This document shows, one piece after another, positions 11,099 to 22,223 of a DNA stretch of 46,570 bases. The notes under the pieces are model-generated. The model did not search any database. It was given only the letters and a program-made list of their open reading frames with translations, and was not told the DNA's origin. The stretch covers positions 1-46,570 of the forward strand of contig JBBHKE010002725.1 of NCBI GenBank assembly GCA_037447655.1, read 5' to 3'. Positions within the stretch are counted from its first letter, which is position 1. Each line of letters starts with the position of its first letter. The translations under genes and the position numbers were made by a program. The stretch comes from Zygnema cylindricum (lineage: Eukaryota > Streptophyta > Zygnematophyceae > Zygnematales > Zygnemataceae).

Positions 11099-14000
11099 TC
11101 AAAGTTTCGGTCGCCTCCTCTCGAATACATTATGCGTAGCTGCTTTCGTCAGCAAATCTGCCGCCTCCTCTTTTGTCGGAACGTACGAAAATACAATCTC
11201 GTTGCCGTAACCAAATCTCTTACAAAATGCCATTGGATCCTGATGTGTTTTGTCCTCTTGTGAAACACTGGATTTTTCGCCAACACCATCAAACTCATGC
11301 TGTCTAAATAAATCGTCATACAATCAATAGGAATGCTTAACTCACGTAACATCTCTTTAATCCAAATTGAAGCCTTAGATGCATGAAACACAACCATATA
11401 CTCAGATTCTGTGGAACTCAACGCAACCGTAGGTTTTATCCTATAACTCCACGAGATTGCGGCTCCTCCAAAAATAAATGCGTACCTTGACGTGGACTTA
11501 CTCGAATCAAAATCACCGCCCCAATTCGCGTCACAATAACCAACACAATCCAAATAATTATTGTCTGAAGTAAACATAAGTCCAAGATCAATCGTTCCAA
11601 CCAAATATCAAAATATACGTTGTACCGCCTCCTAATGCGCCTTCTTTGGCTCGTGACAATAACGGCTGATGATGGAAATTGAGGCCGAAATATCTGGACG
11701 AGTACGAACGCTAAGGCACATCAGTGAACCAACCGCCTCTCGATATGGTACATCAACAAAATCTTCTTCCTCAAACTTGCAAATGTGTAGATTTGCATCC
11801 AACGGCGTGGAAAGCAGTTTCGCGCCAGTCTTACCAAATCTCTCCAAAACCTCTCTACAATATTGAGCTTGACTCAATTTAATGTTTCCCTCTTTATCAT
11901 TTCAATCCCCAAAATATATCGTACTTCTCCAAGATCTGTCACTTTGAAATGTAATTCAAGGTAACGTTTCAACTCATTAATGCGATCCAACTTGTCGCAT
12001 GCCAGCAACAAATCATCCACATAAACAGAAAAGATGATTTGGTTAACTCATTCACCTTTCACATAAACTCCAGAATCGGATGTAGTTCGTACAAATCCGA
12101 ATTTTAATAGTACTTGATGAAGTCTCAAATACCACGTGCGCGGCGCCTGTTTCAAACCATATAATGACTTTCGCAAACGCCATACATTCCCTTCCTGCAA
12201 AGGAGACATGCCTTCCGGTACCTTCATGTATACCTCTTCTTCCAACTCACCATTAAAAAACACAGTTTCGACGTCCATTTGATGGACGTGTTTCTTCCCC
12301 ATCGCTGTAAGTGCAATAATAATCCGTAGTGAGTCGAACTTCACCACAGGAGCATAAGTCTCCTTAAAATAATTTCCCTTACGTTGTTGGAAGCCCTTTC
12401 AAACAAGCCTCGCCTTGTGCTTAATAATTTCACCCAAAGCTCCAGTCTTTGTCTTAAATACCCACTTTGCATCTATCGCCTTTTTCCCCTCCGGTAATTT
12501 TACTTCCTCAAAAGTTTGATTATCAACTACGGATTTAAATTCTTTCTCCCACGCCGGTTTCCAATTACTCTCCCAATCGGTCGACCTCCTTGCCTCGACA
12601 TATGATTGAGGGTTGCCGGTCATATTTTCTGTAAGTGATTGCTACAAAAGAAACTCCGTCTATTTAGCATCGGAAAGAAAATAATGAGAATTCAATGCAT
12701 TTCCCCCTTTTCGATTGTAAGTGAGTTTCTCCGGTTTTTTCCCCTTTGTACTCCGAGAGCTCCTTCTAAGAACTTGCTCCTCCTTTTTCTCCTCTTTCTC
12801 TTCCTCGAATTCAATTTCAATTTCCTTCTCACTCGATTTAGAACTCGATTTAGAGCTTTGAGATTTCGAATGTTCGAAGGCACTCGGGAATCCAAAGATC
12901 CGTTACTCTTTCTTTCAAATTCAACTTCAACCGATTTCCCCAATTTACTTTTTTGAGTTTTTACATTCGGTTCCTCATCGGATTCCGAATCCCGAATGAA
13001 CGGAAAATTCTCAATTTCACTCTCTTCATAAAAATCCAAATTCTCTTTAAATTTTCCAACGGAATTCATGGGAGATTTGAGATCCTCATGAAAATCCACA
13101 TTCCGAGATTCCTCCACGGTGTGACGAGCCGGATCATACACTCGATACAAATTCCCCTTTGCACTATAACCAACAAAAATTCCCGGCCTACACCTTGGTG
13201 CAAATTTCCCTTTCCTCTTAATTTGATTCCACATAAATCGTAGCATGACATCCCCAAATTCTCAAATGATGAACCGTGGGCTTTCTCCCACTCCATAACT
13301 CCTTCGATGTTTTACTTCCGAAAACCGAAGTGAGTCTTCGGTTACAATTATAATTCGCCGTAAGAATCGCATCTCCCCACAAAAACATCTCTCGTCTAGA
13401 GCTATGAACCATCGCACTGACCATTTCTTGTAAGGTACGATTCTTCCTCTCAGCCACTCCATTTGACTCCGGAGAATAAGGCGCCGTGAATTGATGCCTT
13501 ATTCCCCACTTCTTACAATACACCTCAAAAACAACAAACTCCCCTCCATTGTCCGAACGAATGGACTTAAACTTCTTATCAATTTGCCTCTCGGCTATCA
13601 CATGCCATTCTTTAAATTTTTCAAATGCATCCGATTTTTTTTTCAATAAATACACCCATGACTTCCGGGAGAAGTCATCAACAATTACCAAAGTATATTT
13701 ATTACCTCCAATTGTCTTGGGTTTAATATGTCCCCAAAGATCGATGTGGACAACCTCTAAAGGACTTTGAGTCTGATGCTTGATGTCTTTATTCGGATGG
13801 GATTTCCGAATTTGACGTCCTTTGCTACATCCTACGCGTCTATTCACCTTCTCACCGGATGCAAGGTCCAAACCCCTCATCGAAGAATGACGAATCATCT
13901 TCTTCAAACTTACCTCGGATGTGTGACACATCTGATGATGCCATAAGGTAAGATCACCTTTCAACTCCAAAATTTGATGTGAAATTCCCTCGGTGGGAAC

Positions 14001-15770
14001 TTTAGATTTCGGCCTCCTCCATAAGAGCCGACTATGATTCGCATCCGTTACAACTCCTTCTCTAATAACATTCCCCTTCTTATTCGAAATCTCGATAGAT
14101 TGATCACCTCTCGCAAGTAAGCTTCCACCACTCTTCTGGATTTGTGGAACGCTTAACAAATTAACTGAACTGTCCGGAATTTAAAGAGTATTTTGTAGAC
14201 GATACTCCGTCGATCTCTCTTTCCCATCATTATCCCATGAAAGAAGATCAAGCCGAACCGTGCAAACCGTACCAACCGAAATGTCATGGCTGCTTGTAAC
14301 CGTCATAAACATTGGAACAGTATGTTCCCTCATGTGATCAAACAAGGTGGCATCTGTGCAAACATGATGAGATGCCCCCGTATCAATAATCCATTCTTTC
14401 TCCAACTTTCCTCCACTACTTACCGAATCAAGGGTAAGATTAAGAACTGGAAACTCATCACTGATTTCATAACCATAGTCAAAGTAATTTGCATTACCGT
14501 AACCACGACCTCCACCACGGCCTCCTCCTCGGCCGCCACCTCGGGCGCCTCTATCACCTCCTCTACGTCCTCTTCCATTTCCAAAATCTCCACTCTTTGC
14601 AAAACATTGAGGGATCGTATGCCCCCACTTACCGCAAAAATGACATTGCTTATCCTTATCCGGACAAGATGAAGACAAATATCCAAGCCAGTTACACTGG
14701 TAGCATGTCACATTGGAAAGATCCGAAGGGACCTTTGGTGGACGACCTTGATCTCTCTTGTTCCCTCGGCCGCCACCACCACCTCTTGGGCCACCTCCTC
14801 TACCACCGGCATAGTTAAGATCCAGGGTTTCGGGAGTAGTAGAGTTGAGAACTCCTCCTCCTCCACTTGATGAAGCCGATGGAGTTCCCTCCGAAACTTT
14901 GATAAAATTGACTGTGAATCCGAAGGTGTTATTCGCCTTTGCTCGTAAAATAGCTTTAAGATGCGAAAGCTTCTCCGGTAAAGCATTAAGAGAAACGATT
15001 AGCTTATCCGCATCCAAGATAACTCGGCCATTGTTGATTAATTACTCGAGTATAATATGTAAGCGCTTCACGGCATCATCCATCAATTCATTTGACTTGA
15101 TTTTAAAATTCATAAAGTCTGTATAAACATATTGACCTTTGTTCTCAACGCCTTTCTCATATTGCTCCTCAAGTGCTCTCCAACACTCATGGGCCGTGTC
15201 GTGAGCGAGGAAATGATCAAGCACGGAAGAAGTGCAATTATTCATCAAACCGGTCGTTGCTGCAATATCCTTCAACCTCCATTGAGCACGTGCTTTACTC
15301 TCGAGTGGCATTTTCTCTTCTCTGTTGACAATTCTCCAAAGCTTCTTGAGAATAAGTTGGCATGAAATAAACTTCTACCAAACGGCATAATTGGTGCCAT
15401 TAAAGGCCACGGATTTCCCCGACATATTATAATTTTCTTCGTTTTCCAATCTTTGGTTAAACTCGGACTCTTCTTCTTCTATTTTCGACTTTCCCTTCAT
15501 AATCCTCTCTTTTCTCTCACTCTCATTAGCTCCTCCAATAAATGGATCGGTAGCCGAAAATGAAGTGTTTTCTTTGCTCTCACTCGGTTGAGTTTGAAAA
15601 CGGGAATCTACATATATCATAAGTGTATCAAACATTTCTTCAAATTTTCTCTCCGTATTCCGGGTGTCCTCAAATTGAGCACACAAAAAACTGAACTCTC
15701 TTGCTCTCTCCAAAGTCGACATGGGGGAATGAGTATTTCTATTCTTCTTCCTCCCCATGCGCTCTCTCTC
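11099..15770 (-). pseudogene. copia Gag-Pol (multiply broken)
   Basis: Segments in copia order on the minus strand: Gag (15770-14700) with an in-frame TAG at the conserved YAVW-K position; a degenerate knuckle CYQCNWLGYLSSSC, where the histidine is Tyr, followed by a canonical CHFCGKWGHTIPQC within a Gly/Arg-rich tract; protease WIIDTGASHHVC (about 14390); integrase with HHQMC, HIDLWG, SDNGGEF and PESNGVAE (13900-13430), all three acidic residues present; RT with HQMDVETVFF and YGLKQAPRTW (12300-12130); a YVDD segment (about 12005-12030) outside the neighbouring open frame; and RNase H with GYCDANWGGD and LSSTESEY (about 11545-11395). At least nine frame segments, so it is not functional. Confidence 0.9.
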
Positions 15771-15787
15771 TATCTCCGAAGCACTAC

Positions 15788-15798
15788 CTCCGATACCA
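15788..15798 (-). promoter_or_regulatory. Primer-binding site (initiator Met-tRNA type)
   Basis: On the minus strand TGGTATCGGAG lies 2 nt inside the 5' LTR and matches the usual plant copia PBS TGGTATCAGAG with one change. Confidence 0.85.
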
Positions 15799-15800
15799 AT

Positions 15801-16447
15801 TGTAGGATCTTGACCAAAAGACATTCACTCTTAATAATTCACAAAACATAAATCATTACACAGCGGAAGCTCATAAAAGACAAGAGGAATATTCAGCCAA
15901 AAAGATTTATAAGTGTTCTTCGCCAAAGCCTCTTTACATCATCTCTCTTCACTCTTCTTTCTCTTCTCTCTCTTCTTTAAATAATCTCTACTCTAAGATT
16001 AATCATCTAAGATAGATTGATTAATTCATTCAATACTCTGCACATGTACACTGATGCCTATATACTTGCTACTCTACACCAAGAGACAACAAGATAAGAC
16101 AAACATAACTTAACGTAGTGACAAAGTGTGTCCCTCGCTGACTGTGCACACTACAAGTGAAAGTTCCACGAAAAAAGTAGCACCCGCTTTCTTCCTTCGA
16201 AATGACTAACTCCAAACGTTGACTTAAACACGTGTGGCTCCACGAACAGAGCTGCACGCAAATTGAAACACTTGCGCACGAAAACAAAAAGTGACGCGAA
16301 ACGAAATAGAACATTTCGTTCGCGGATATCAAAAGTACAGCGAAACGACGTAGTACTTTTTGTATGATGACGCGACACTTCCCGTTAAGCAAATAAATGT
16401 AGGTATGACGCTTCGCGGAAATACCGCGAAACGACAATATCCCAACA
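15801..16447 (-). repeat. 5' LTR of the minus-strand copia element
   Basis: 647 bp, TGTTGGGA...TCCTACA on the minus strand, followed outside by the GGTTT duplication. Confidence 0.93.
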
Positions 16448-16790
16448 GGTTTATCATAGTTTTGACACTATTGGGGAGTTCTTAGTGAAGGTATCCAGCA
16501 ATGGAGGGGCGCGAAATTACAAAGGCCTGCAGATTCTAGAGGAGTTGAAGGAATCTTTCATAGCTAGATAGGAGATGGCACATAGCCCCTTATATGCTGT
16601 TGGCTTTGTACTTGATCCCGATTACCAAAGTGACGATTATGGTCAACTCTAAATGTGAAAATAATGGATAATTTCCAAATAATGCTTGATAAGATGTTAC
16701 CTAATATGGCGGACCAGGCTACGGCCTACTCTGAGTTGTCTAAGTATAAAGGTTTTGAGGGCATATTTGGGAGGGAGGTGACAAAGACTT
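16448..16790 (+). pseudogene. hAT transposase fragment downstream of the copia insertion
   Basis: It continues the hAT reading (YHSFDTIGEFL, then NGGARNYKGLQILEELKES) and later LYAVGFVLDPDYQ in shifted frames with stops. This is the region before the hAT C-terminal dimerisation motif, which is absent. It is followed by a TA/TG microsatellite (16800-16862). Confidence 0.7.
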
Positions 16791-16889
16791 AGACACAGAC
16801 ACATCTATACATATGTGTGTTTATGTGTATATGTATACATACATATATATGTATGTTATAAAATAAAGGAAAAATTATGTGGAACTTAC

Positions 16890-18742
16890 TATTCCTAGAC
16901 GAAAGGGTACAATTAGGGTTCTATTGAAAAGACCGGCAAATATGAGAGCTCCGTGAAGGCATTCCACGTGGTTGCTAAGCTGCATTGGAAAAAAAAATCA
17001 AAAATAAAGTGAAATATTAAGTGAAATTCATAGCTTCTAGAGACTTTCTGGTTTTTTTGAAGTTATACGAAGATTTTGAGGTCATCTAAGATGACTTGAT
17101 AAAATTTTGAAGGCATTTTGTGGCCTTTTTTTTAAGGTTTTCCGAGGTTGTGAACAACTTTTGGAGTTTTTTTGAAGTGGTCTAAGGGTTTTTAAATATT
17201 TTTAGGTATATTCAAAGGTTTCAGCACGTTTTTAGACGTTATTCAAGAGGTTTTTTAATGGCTTCTAGATGTTTTTGACGTTTTCCGATGGGTTTTGGAG
17301 GTTTTTAGCTGTTTTCTGAGGTTTTTCTGACTTTTGTAGAACTTTTCGTTGAATATTGGAAGCGAAAAAAGGTACTAACCCTTTTTTGACAACAAAAAGG
17401 TAACAAATTTTTTCCTTTTTTGGGTGTCCATGGCTTTCTCCATATTCCATTTTGGGGTTTTTCATATGCTAAATATTTGGTTAAGTCAAAAGCTCCATGT
17501 CCATCCAAACAGCTTACTGCCGTCCGTTCACAATAATATTTCCCTGGTTGATATCCCATAAATTTGAAATTGAAAATCAGTTTTAAAAAATTGGGTGTTA
17601 CTACTAATGGATAATAAATACTAATGGATTGGGAATGGGTATGAATAAAGTCAAAGTCAATAAAATAGAAACAAGAGGAGTCAACATTTCAGAAATTGGA
17701 AAAGAAAAATACCCAATGCTTATTCGTTCAAGTTTTATGACATGACAGATTCGAATGGTCAACCGCACATGTTTTGTCCAATGTTTGATGTTCAATGTTT
17801 GATGTTTAATGTTTGATGTTCAGTGTTTGAAGTTCAATGTTTGATGTTTAATGTTTGATGTTCAACGTTTAATGGTTACTACCAAAAAATCAAATTTCAA
17901 AGCTCAATAGTCAAGGACTAACATCAAAATTTCAGTGTCTTATGTCCAATTTAAAATGCCCACTGTCCAGAATTCAATTTCCAATATCTAGTGTCTAACG
18001 CCAATGTCCTACGTCCAATGTCCAATATCCAATGTCTAATGTCCAAGTTCCAACGTTCAGTGTCCAATGTGCAAAGTACAATTTCCATGATCAATATCCA
18101 ATGTAGAAATTTCAATTTTCAGTCTCCAATGTCTAATGTCCAATATTCAACCTTTGTCTGATATCCACGTTTAGTGTCCAAATTCCAGTGTCCAGTCACC
18201 AATGTACAATGTCTAATTTTCAATGTGAGTTTCCAATGCACAATGTTCGATGTTTAATGTGAAATGTGAAATATCTATTGTCCAATGTTCAATGTCTTGT
18301 GCTTCAAATCCAATGCCCGATGTTTAATGTTTCAGCGTCCAAAATGCAATATCCAATGTTCTAGTGTCCGACTTGTAAGTCAGATTTTTGATGTTTAGAG
18401 TTCAATGTTTTAATGACCATTTTTCAAGTCCAATTTTTAAAAGTCATATTCCACGGTCTAAGAAAAAAATGCTACTAACGGTGAAAGTGATAAGAAGTTA
18501 GAGACGACTTACATGTGGAAGGAAAGCAACAAATAGGACGTATCACAAAGAGACAAAATAAAAACGTTAGATGGGAGAGAGAGAGAAAAAAGAAACAGAG
18601 AGAGCGAAAGGGAGGGAGAGTGAGAGAGAGCACCTTCTTTTTCTCTGTAGTCGTCCTTCCCTTCTCCACAACTTCTCCTCGTTGTCAGCAACAACAGAAC
18701 CATGAAGACGGAGATCACATTCACAAAACGATAAACAACCAT
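16890..18742 (-). CDS. O-fucosyltransferase-like secreted protein, copy 2 (partial)
   Basis: Three exons on the minus strand: A 18742-18634, C 17543-17380 and D 16979-16890. A starts with ATG and encodes a signal peptide (MVVYRFVNVISVFMVLLLLT), leaving 1 base. C begins with 2 bases of a split codon after CAG, so A splices to C in frame. The 88-nt exon B of copies 1 and 3 is not found. C encodes CLDGHGAF, LAYEKPQ, WRKPWTPKKGK and ends LLPFCCQKR. D is 90 nt as in the other copies and reads LSNHVECLHG, then LFNRTLIVP. C shows the same order of conserved blocks as copies 1 and 3 but lacks their acidic N-terminal part. The intron after A starts with a CT tract and holds the GGACATTGG minisatellite. 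No further exon is seen before the hAT remnant at 16790, so the gene looks 3'-truncated. Family assignment as for copy 3. Confidence 0.55.
17760..18440. repeat. TCCAATGTC/TTTGATGTTCAATG minisatellite in intron 1 of copy 2
   Basis: A long degenerate array of 7-15 bp units (CCAATGTCTAATGTCC and variants, grading at 17780-17870 into GTTTGATGTTCAAT). On the sense strand of copy 2 it reads GGACATTGG, as in copies 1 and 3. Confidence 0.85.
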
Positions 18743-19015
18743 GATGACTTTGTTATACGTATTTCTTATCGTTTAGCCAAAAGTGCGACACATTGTTCAA
18801 ATGACGCATCATTGCAGAACAAAAAACTACATTGTGAATCGTTATTAGACTATATAAATTATTAGTATTAATAATAAATTAGTGTCATTGATGCTAATTT
18901 GTGTATCAATACCATTGTCAAAAAAATGTTTAATTGTAATTTCTCCTTAACGCTGATTTAGGTGTACAGGATCCGCCGTCATGACATACACGTTAAAATA
19001 GGTAGAAGTACAAAA

Positions 19016-19995
19016 TTTGACAATCCGTACCATGTCACGTCCTTTCATTGTAATGAATCCACAATTCTAATTTAGGTTTGCGGATTAACAATCGTTACGT
19101 TGTTCATACTTATACACTAAAATAGGTACGAGTTTATTCTAAGCGCAGTTCTGTATGTAATCGACATAAGTAAACAACAATTTTCGTACAATTTTTGGTA
19201 ACGAAGTACAATGATGTACGAACAACCACCCTCCGTACACCACACTATTCCATAAATATGTACGGTAACACCATTGACGCTAATTCACAAGAACCGTAAT
19301 TTACGTCACGGATAAATTAGAATCAGTCACTGTATTTCGTGTATCAATGTCAAAATTTTGGGGTGCCGATATAGCGTACAAAAAGCTAATAACAATTCAC
19401 GGTGTACAGTACACCGTGAGTCGTTATTAGCCTTATGTACGCTATATCGGGACCCCAAAATTTTGACATTGATACCTTAAACAAAGTAAATTTCACTATT
19501 TAAGGATGTGGACCATAATCTGCCACGTCTCTTGGCACTAAACTATAATGAATGACGCTAATTTTTTCTTTTCAATAATAATTTCTTTACTCTAATAACG
19601 ATTGAAGGTGTACTGTACACTGTGAATCGTTGTGAATCGTAATTAGATTTATGCACTTTATTCCAGCGCCCCAAAATTTTGACATTGATACCCGAAATAC
19701 AGTGACTGTTTCTAGTTTATCCGAGACGTTAATCACGGTTCTTGTGAATTAGCGTCAATAGAATTATCATACTTATATCATGAATAGTGTGGTGTACGGA
19801 ATGTGTTTGCTGGTACAAAACTGTACTTGATTACCGAAAATCGTACGGAAATTGTAGTTAACTTATGCCCGTTGCATACAGAACTGCGCTTAGAATAAAG
19901 GTGGAGTCGAGTTTGCGACAAACGCGTTCGCAAACCCAAATTAGAATTATGGATTAATTGCATTGAAAGGACGCGACGTGGTACGGATTGTCAGA
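19016..19995. repeat. Large imperfect palindrome with a MITE at its centre
   Basis: The left arm 19016-19407 and right arm 19613-19995 are inverted copies: TGACAATCCGTACCATGTC at the left outer end against GTGGTACGGATTGTCA at the right, with TTCACAAGAACCG (left) and CGGTTCTTGTGAATTAGCG (right) nearer the middle. The arms meet at a 199-bp TA-flanked MITE. The arrangement could be two older elements head to head with a later insertion, and a transcript across it could fold into a long hairpin. Confidence 0.75.
19412..19610 (-). mobile_element. TA-flanked MITE (199 bp), central in the palindrome
   Basis: Ends are CACCGTGAGTCGTTATTAG and its inverted copy CTCTAATAACGATTGAAGGTG, flanked by TA on both sides. 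It matches the element at 22812-23009 in inverted orientation, including CCCCAAAATTTTGACATTGATACC and GGACCATAATCTGCCACGTC. It contains no coding sequence. TA target sites suggest a Tc1/mariner or Stowaway-like source (inference). Confidence 0.8.
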
Positions 19996-20075
19996 TTTTT
20001 CTTTTTTTTTTAATATTTTTTGTCTCACTTTGATGGCATATCGAATGATAAATGGTAAGAAAAAGAAATCAGGAA

Positions 20076-20665
20076 GCCATGGCAGAAATTTTGCGTATTG
20101 ATGACGTCATAAGGTAGCATGAATTCGCAAGGTAGCATGATTTCGCAATGTCACAAAACCCTAAACATCTACAATGTCACAAAAACCTCGACGTCTATAA
20201 CCGTCGCGGTTTTTGTAGACGTCATTAATTTTAAGAAGTTTGGTAGTCATCTACATTTCGTTTCGTACTATCGTAGGCTGTCGCATATTTTGTTGACGTC
20301 TACAATTGTCACATATTTGAAGTAATGAAGGCGCAAGTAATGATTGACATAGGGTACGTCCCCATGTAATCGATATTTTGAAAAAGTACTTTAGACTGTA
20401 GTGAAGCTTTCGGTATTACTTTGAAAAGCGTCCCTATGTGCGAAAATGAAATCGGAACTTTGACATGTGACGGTTGTAGACGTGGGTACAACTTTGTGAC
20501 GGTTGACGACGACTACGAAATTGGTGACGCCAACAAAAACAGCGACAGTTGTAGATGTCTACATTTTTGTAATTTTGTGACATGGTGGATGTTTAGGGTT
20601 TTGAAATATCCGTGACGTCACACTCACTTGTGACGTCACAGATTCAAGAACTTTTCTGCCATGGA
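20076..20665. mobile_element. Fold-back element rich in TGACGTCA palindromes
   Basis: CCATGGCAGAAA near 20078 is mirrored by TTTTCTGCCATGG at about 20652-20664. Inside, ACCCTAAACATCTACAATGTCAC and TTTGTAGACGTC (left) are mirrored by GTGACATGGTGGATGTTTAGGGT and TCTACATTTTTGT (right). TGACGTCA or GTGACGTCAC lies near each end (about 20103, 20617 and 20631). The interior carries no transposase. Confidence 0.6.
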
Positions 20666-20669
20666 TACC

Positions 20670-21439
20670 CGATTTTGTTTTTTATACTTTTTTCGCGCTA
20701 CTTGCCATAAAAATATACATAAAGGTAGTTAAAAGAATTATTTTTCAAATATCTTTCATTTCATACCAGTTTTGTCATGCCTCATTTTCTAAAAAGTGTG
20801 AGATAAAAGTGATAGTGTGAGAGAGAGAGAGGGGAGAGGCGACGACGATGCAAAATTCTACCGAGGACCCATAAATGAAATTAAAGGTTTGAGACCCCTG
20901 CAGATTTTTTCCGTACATCCTCGTCTTTTCCGTGCACTCACGTGACGGGCTGGGAGAAAAATAGCGAGTACTCTCCCTCTTCCTAAAATTTTCCCACTCA
21001 TGTGGCGCGTGCGTGGGTCATTTTTCATTCGTTGTTTGGGTGATATTTTCCCTGAAATCAGGTCGCGAGGTGATTTTTGATGAAGTTTTCTGACGAGCTG
21101 GATTCTCTTGCCCGGGGGTCGAAAAAAGGAAAACGCCAAAATGCGTTCACATGACGACAAACATGAAGTACATTTAAGGTATCGACTTGAAGTTTGCTGT
21201 ACTTTTAAAGAATTGTTTTTTTTGTACGGCTAAAGTTTTTCTAGTACGGAAATGCGTTTTGGGTGAAAACGACAGATTAAAGACGATACTTTAATACATG
21301 GGGACGTACCCATAGGAATACTTTGAAAAGTACATCGTAAAATCTGCGCTAAAATCCAAAGTAACGTTTCAAAGTTTCGGTTACATGGGAACGCGCCCTA
21401 AGATTTGAGAAATGAAGTGTTACTACCCTGTCAGCGACG
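20670..21439. other. No supported gene; possible 100-codon frame on the minus strand
   Basis: A frame with a true ATG (21160-20858, minus) encodes a basic protein starting MSSCERILAFSF without any recognised domain or splice context. A GA tract (20818-20838) and the CATGGGGACGTACCC word at about 21297, shared with the fold-back element interior near 20355, are the only other structures. Confidence 0.35.
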
Positions 21440-21447
21440 CTAATCAT

Positions 21448-21819
21448 TAGTGTTGGGTATCGAGGACCTTTTGCCGATATTCGATATATATCGAATTTCA
21501 GGTACCCGATAATCGATATATCGCTTCGATATATCGAAAACCAAATTATCGCGATATATCGAGGCATTAATTTTTTTTTTTCCCAATTTTTTTTTTCAAA
21601 CCCCCCCCCCCCCCCCCCTCCCCCCCCACTGAGGGTATCCGTACCATTTTCCGTACTCTTTTCCGTACTAGGACTGTACAGAAACCCAGTTTTTGCTATA
21701 TATATCGCGATAATTTATGTTGGTCCCGGTACGATATATCGAGGAATCTGCTCGATCGATATTGGATATATCGAATATCGGAATTATAACGATACGAATT
21801 TACCCGATACCCAACACTT
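21448..21819. mobile_element. hAT-type MITE with exact 8-bp target duplication
   Basis: TIRs TAGTGTTGGGTATCG and CGATACCCAACACTT are flanked by CTAATCAT on both sides (21440-21447 and 21820-21827). An 8-bp duplication and this TIR type indicate the hAT superfamily. The interior is full of GATATATCG words, forms many internal hairpins and contains a poly-C run (about 21601-21627). No coding sequence. Confidence 0.88.
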
Positions 21820-21831
21820 CTAATCATGATG

Positions 21832-22095
21832 TCACGTACTTACACGATACCAAAGAGTACAACGATACCAAAGAGTACAAAGTTCAATAATGTTGGATTG
21901 TATGGACAGTACAAAATTTTCATTTTTTTTCCTTTTTTGCTTGACCGACCGTAACCGACTTTTTTTTTCTGGTGAGTCAACCGACCGCGACCGCCCGGCC
22001 CCCAAAATTTGGCAACCGAATCCGTTCCGGATCCGGCGCGGGCGGTCGGTTAATGGTCGGTCACGGTTTCGGTTGACCGTTTTCGACCTCTGACA
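21832..22095. repeat. Dispersed repeat shared with 32225-32470
   Basis: Both copies contain AGTACAAAGTTCAATAATGTTGGATTGTATGGACAGTACAAAA-like sequence, then a run of (A)CCGACCG or CCCGAACGTACCCGA words, GGCCCCCAAAATTTGGCA, CCGAATCCGTTCCGGATCC, GCGGGCGGTCG and a closing CCTCTGACAG or CCTCTAACG. The repeated inverted CCGACC/GGTCGG words suggest another non-autonomous hAT derivative. Confidence 0.6.
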
Positions 22096-22223
22096 GACGT
22101 TACAGCTTTTCTTTTATATTTTTCAAATAACTGATGTACATCGTCTTCAAATTTTGAATGTCGAATGTCGACTTTTTGAATGTCGAATTTTTTAAGCCGA
22201 ATTTTTCGAATGTACGAATCGCC

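Larger units (their letters stand above)
10407..16447 (-). mobile_element. Complete-length Ty1/copia element inserted in hAT
   Basis: Two LTRs (10407-11056 and 15801-16447), each TG...CA on the minus strand, are flanked by the exact 5-bp duplication GGTTT (10402-10406 and 16448-16452). The PBS lies inside the right LTR and the PPT inside the left LTR, so the element points leftward. The LTRs differ by many substitutions and small indels, so the insertion is not recent. Confidence 0.95.
9017..16790 (+). mobile_element. hAT transposon remnant, interrupted by a copia element
   Basis: hAT transposase sequence runs from 9090 to 10406 and resumes at 16448 directly after the right LTR of the inserted copia element, flanked by the 5-bp duplication GGTTT on both sides. 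The reading ...NAGKV before the insertion continues as YHSFDTIGEFL after it. The element fades out near 16790 before the hAT dimerisation domain. Confidence 0.8.
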
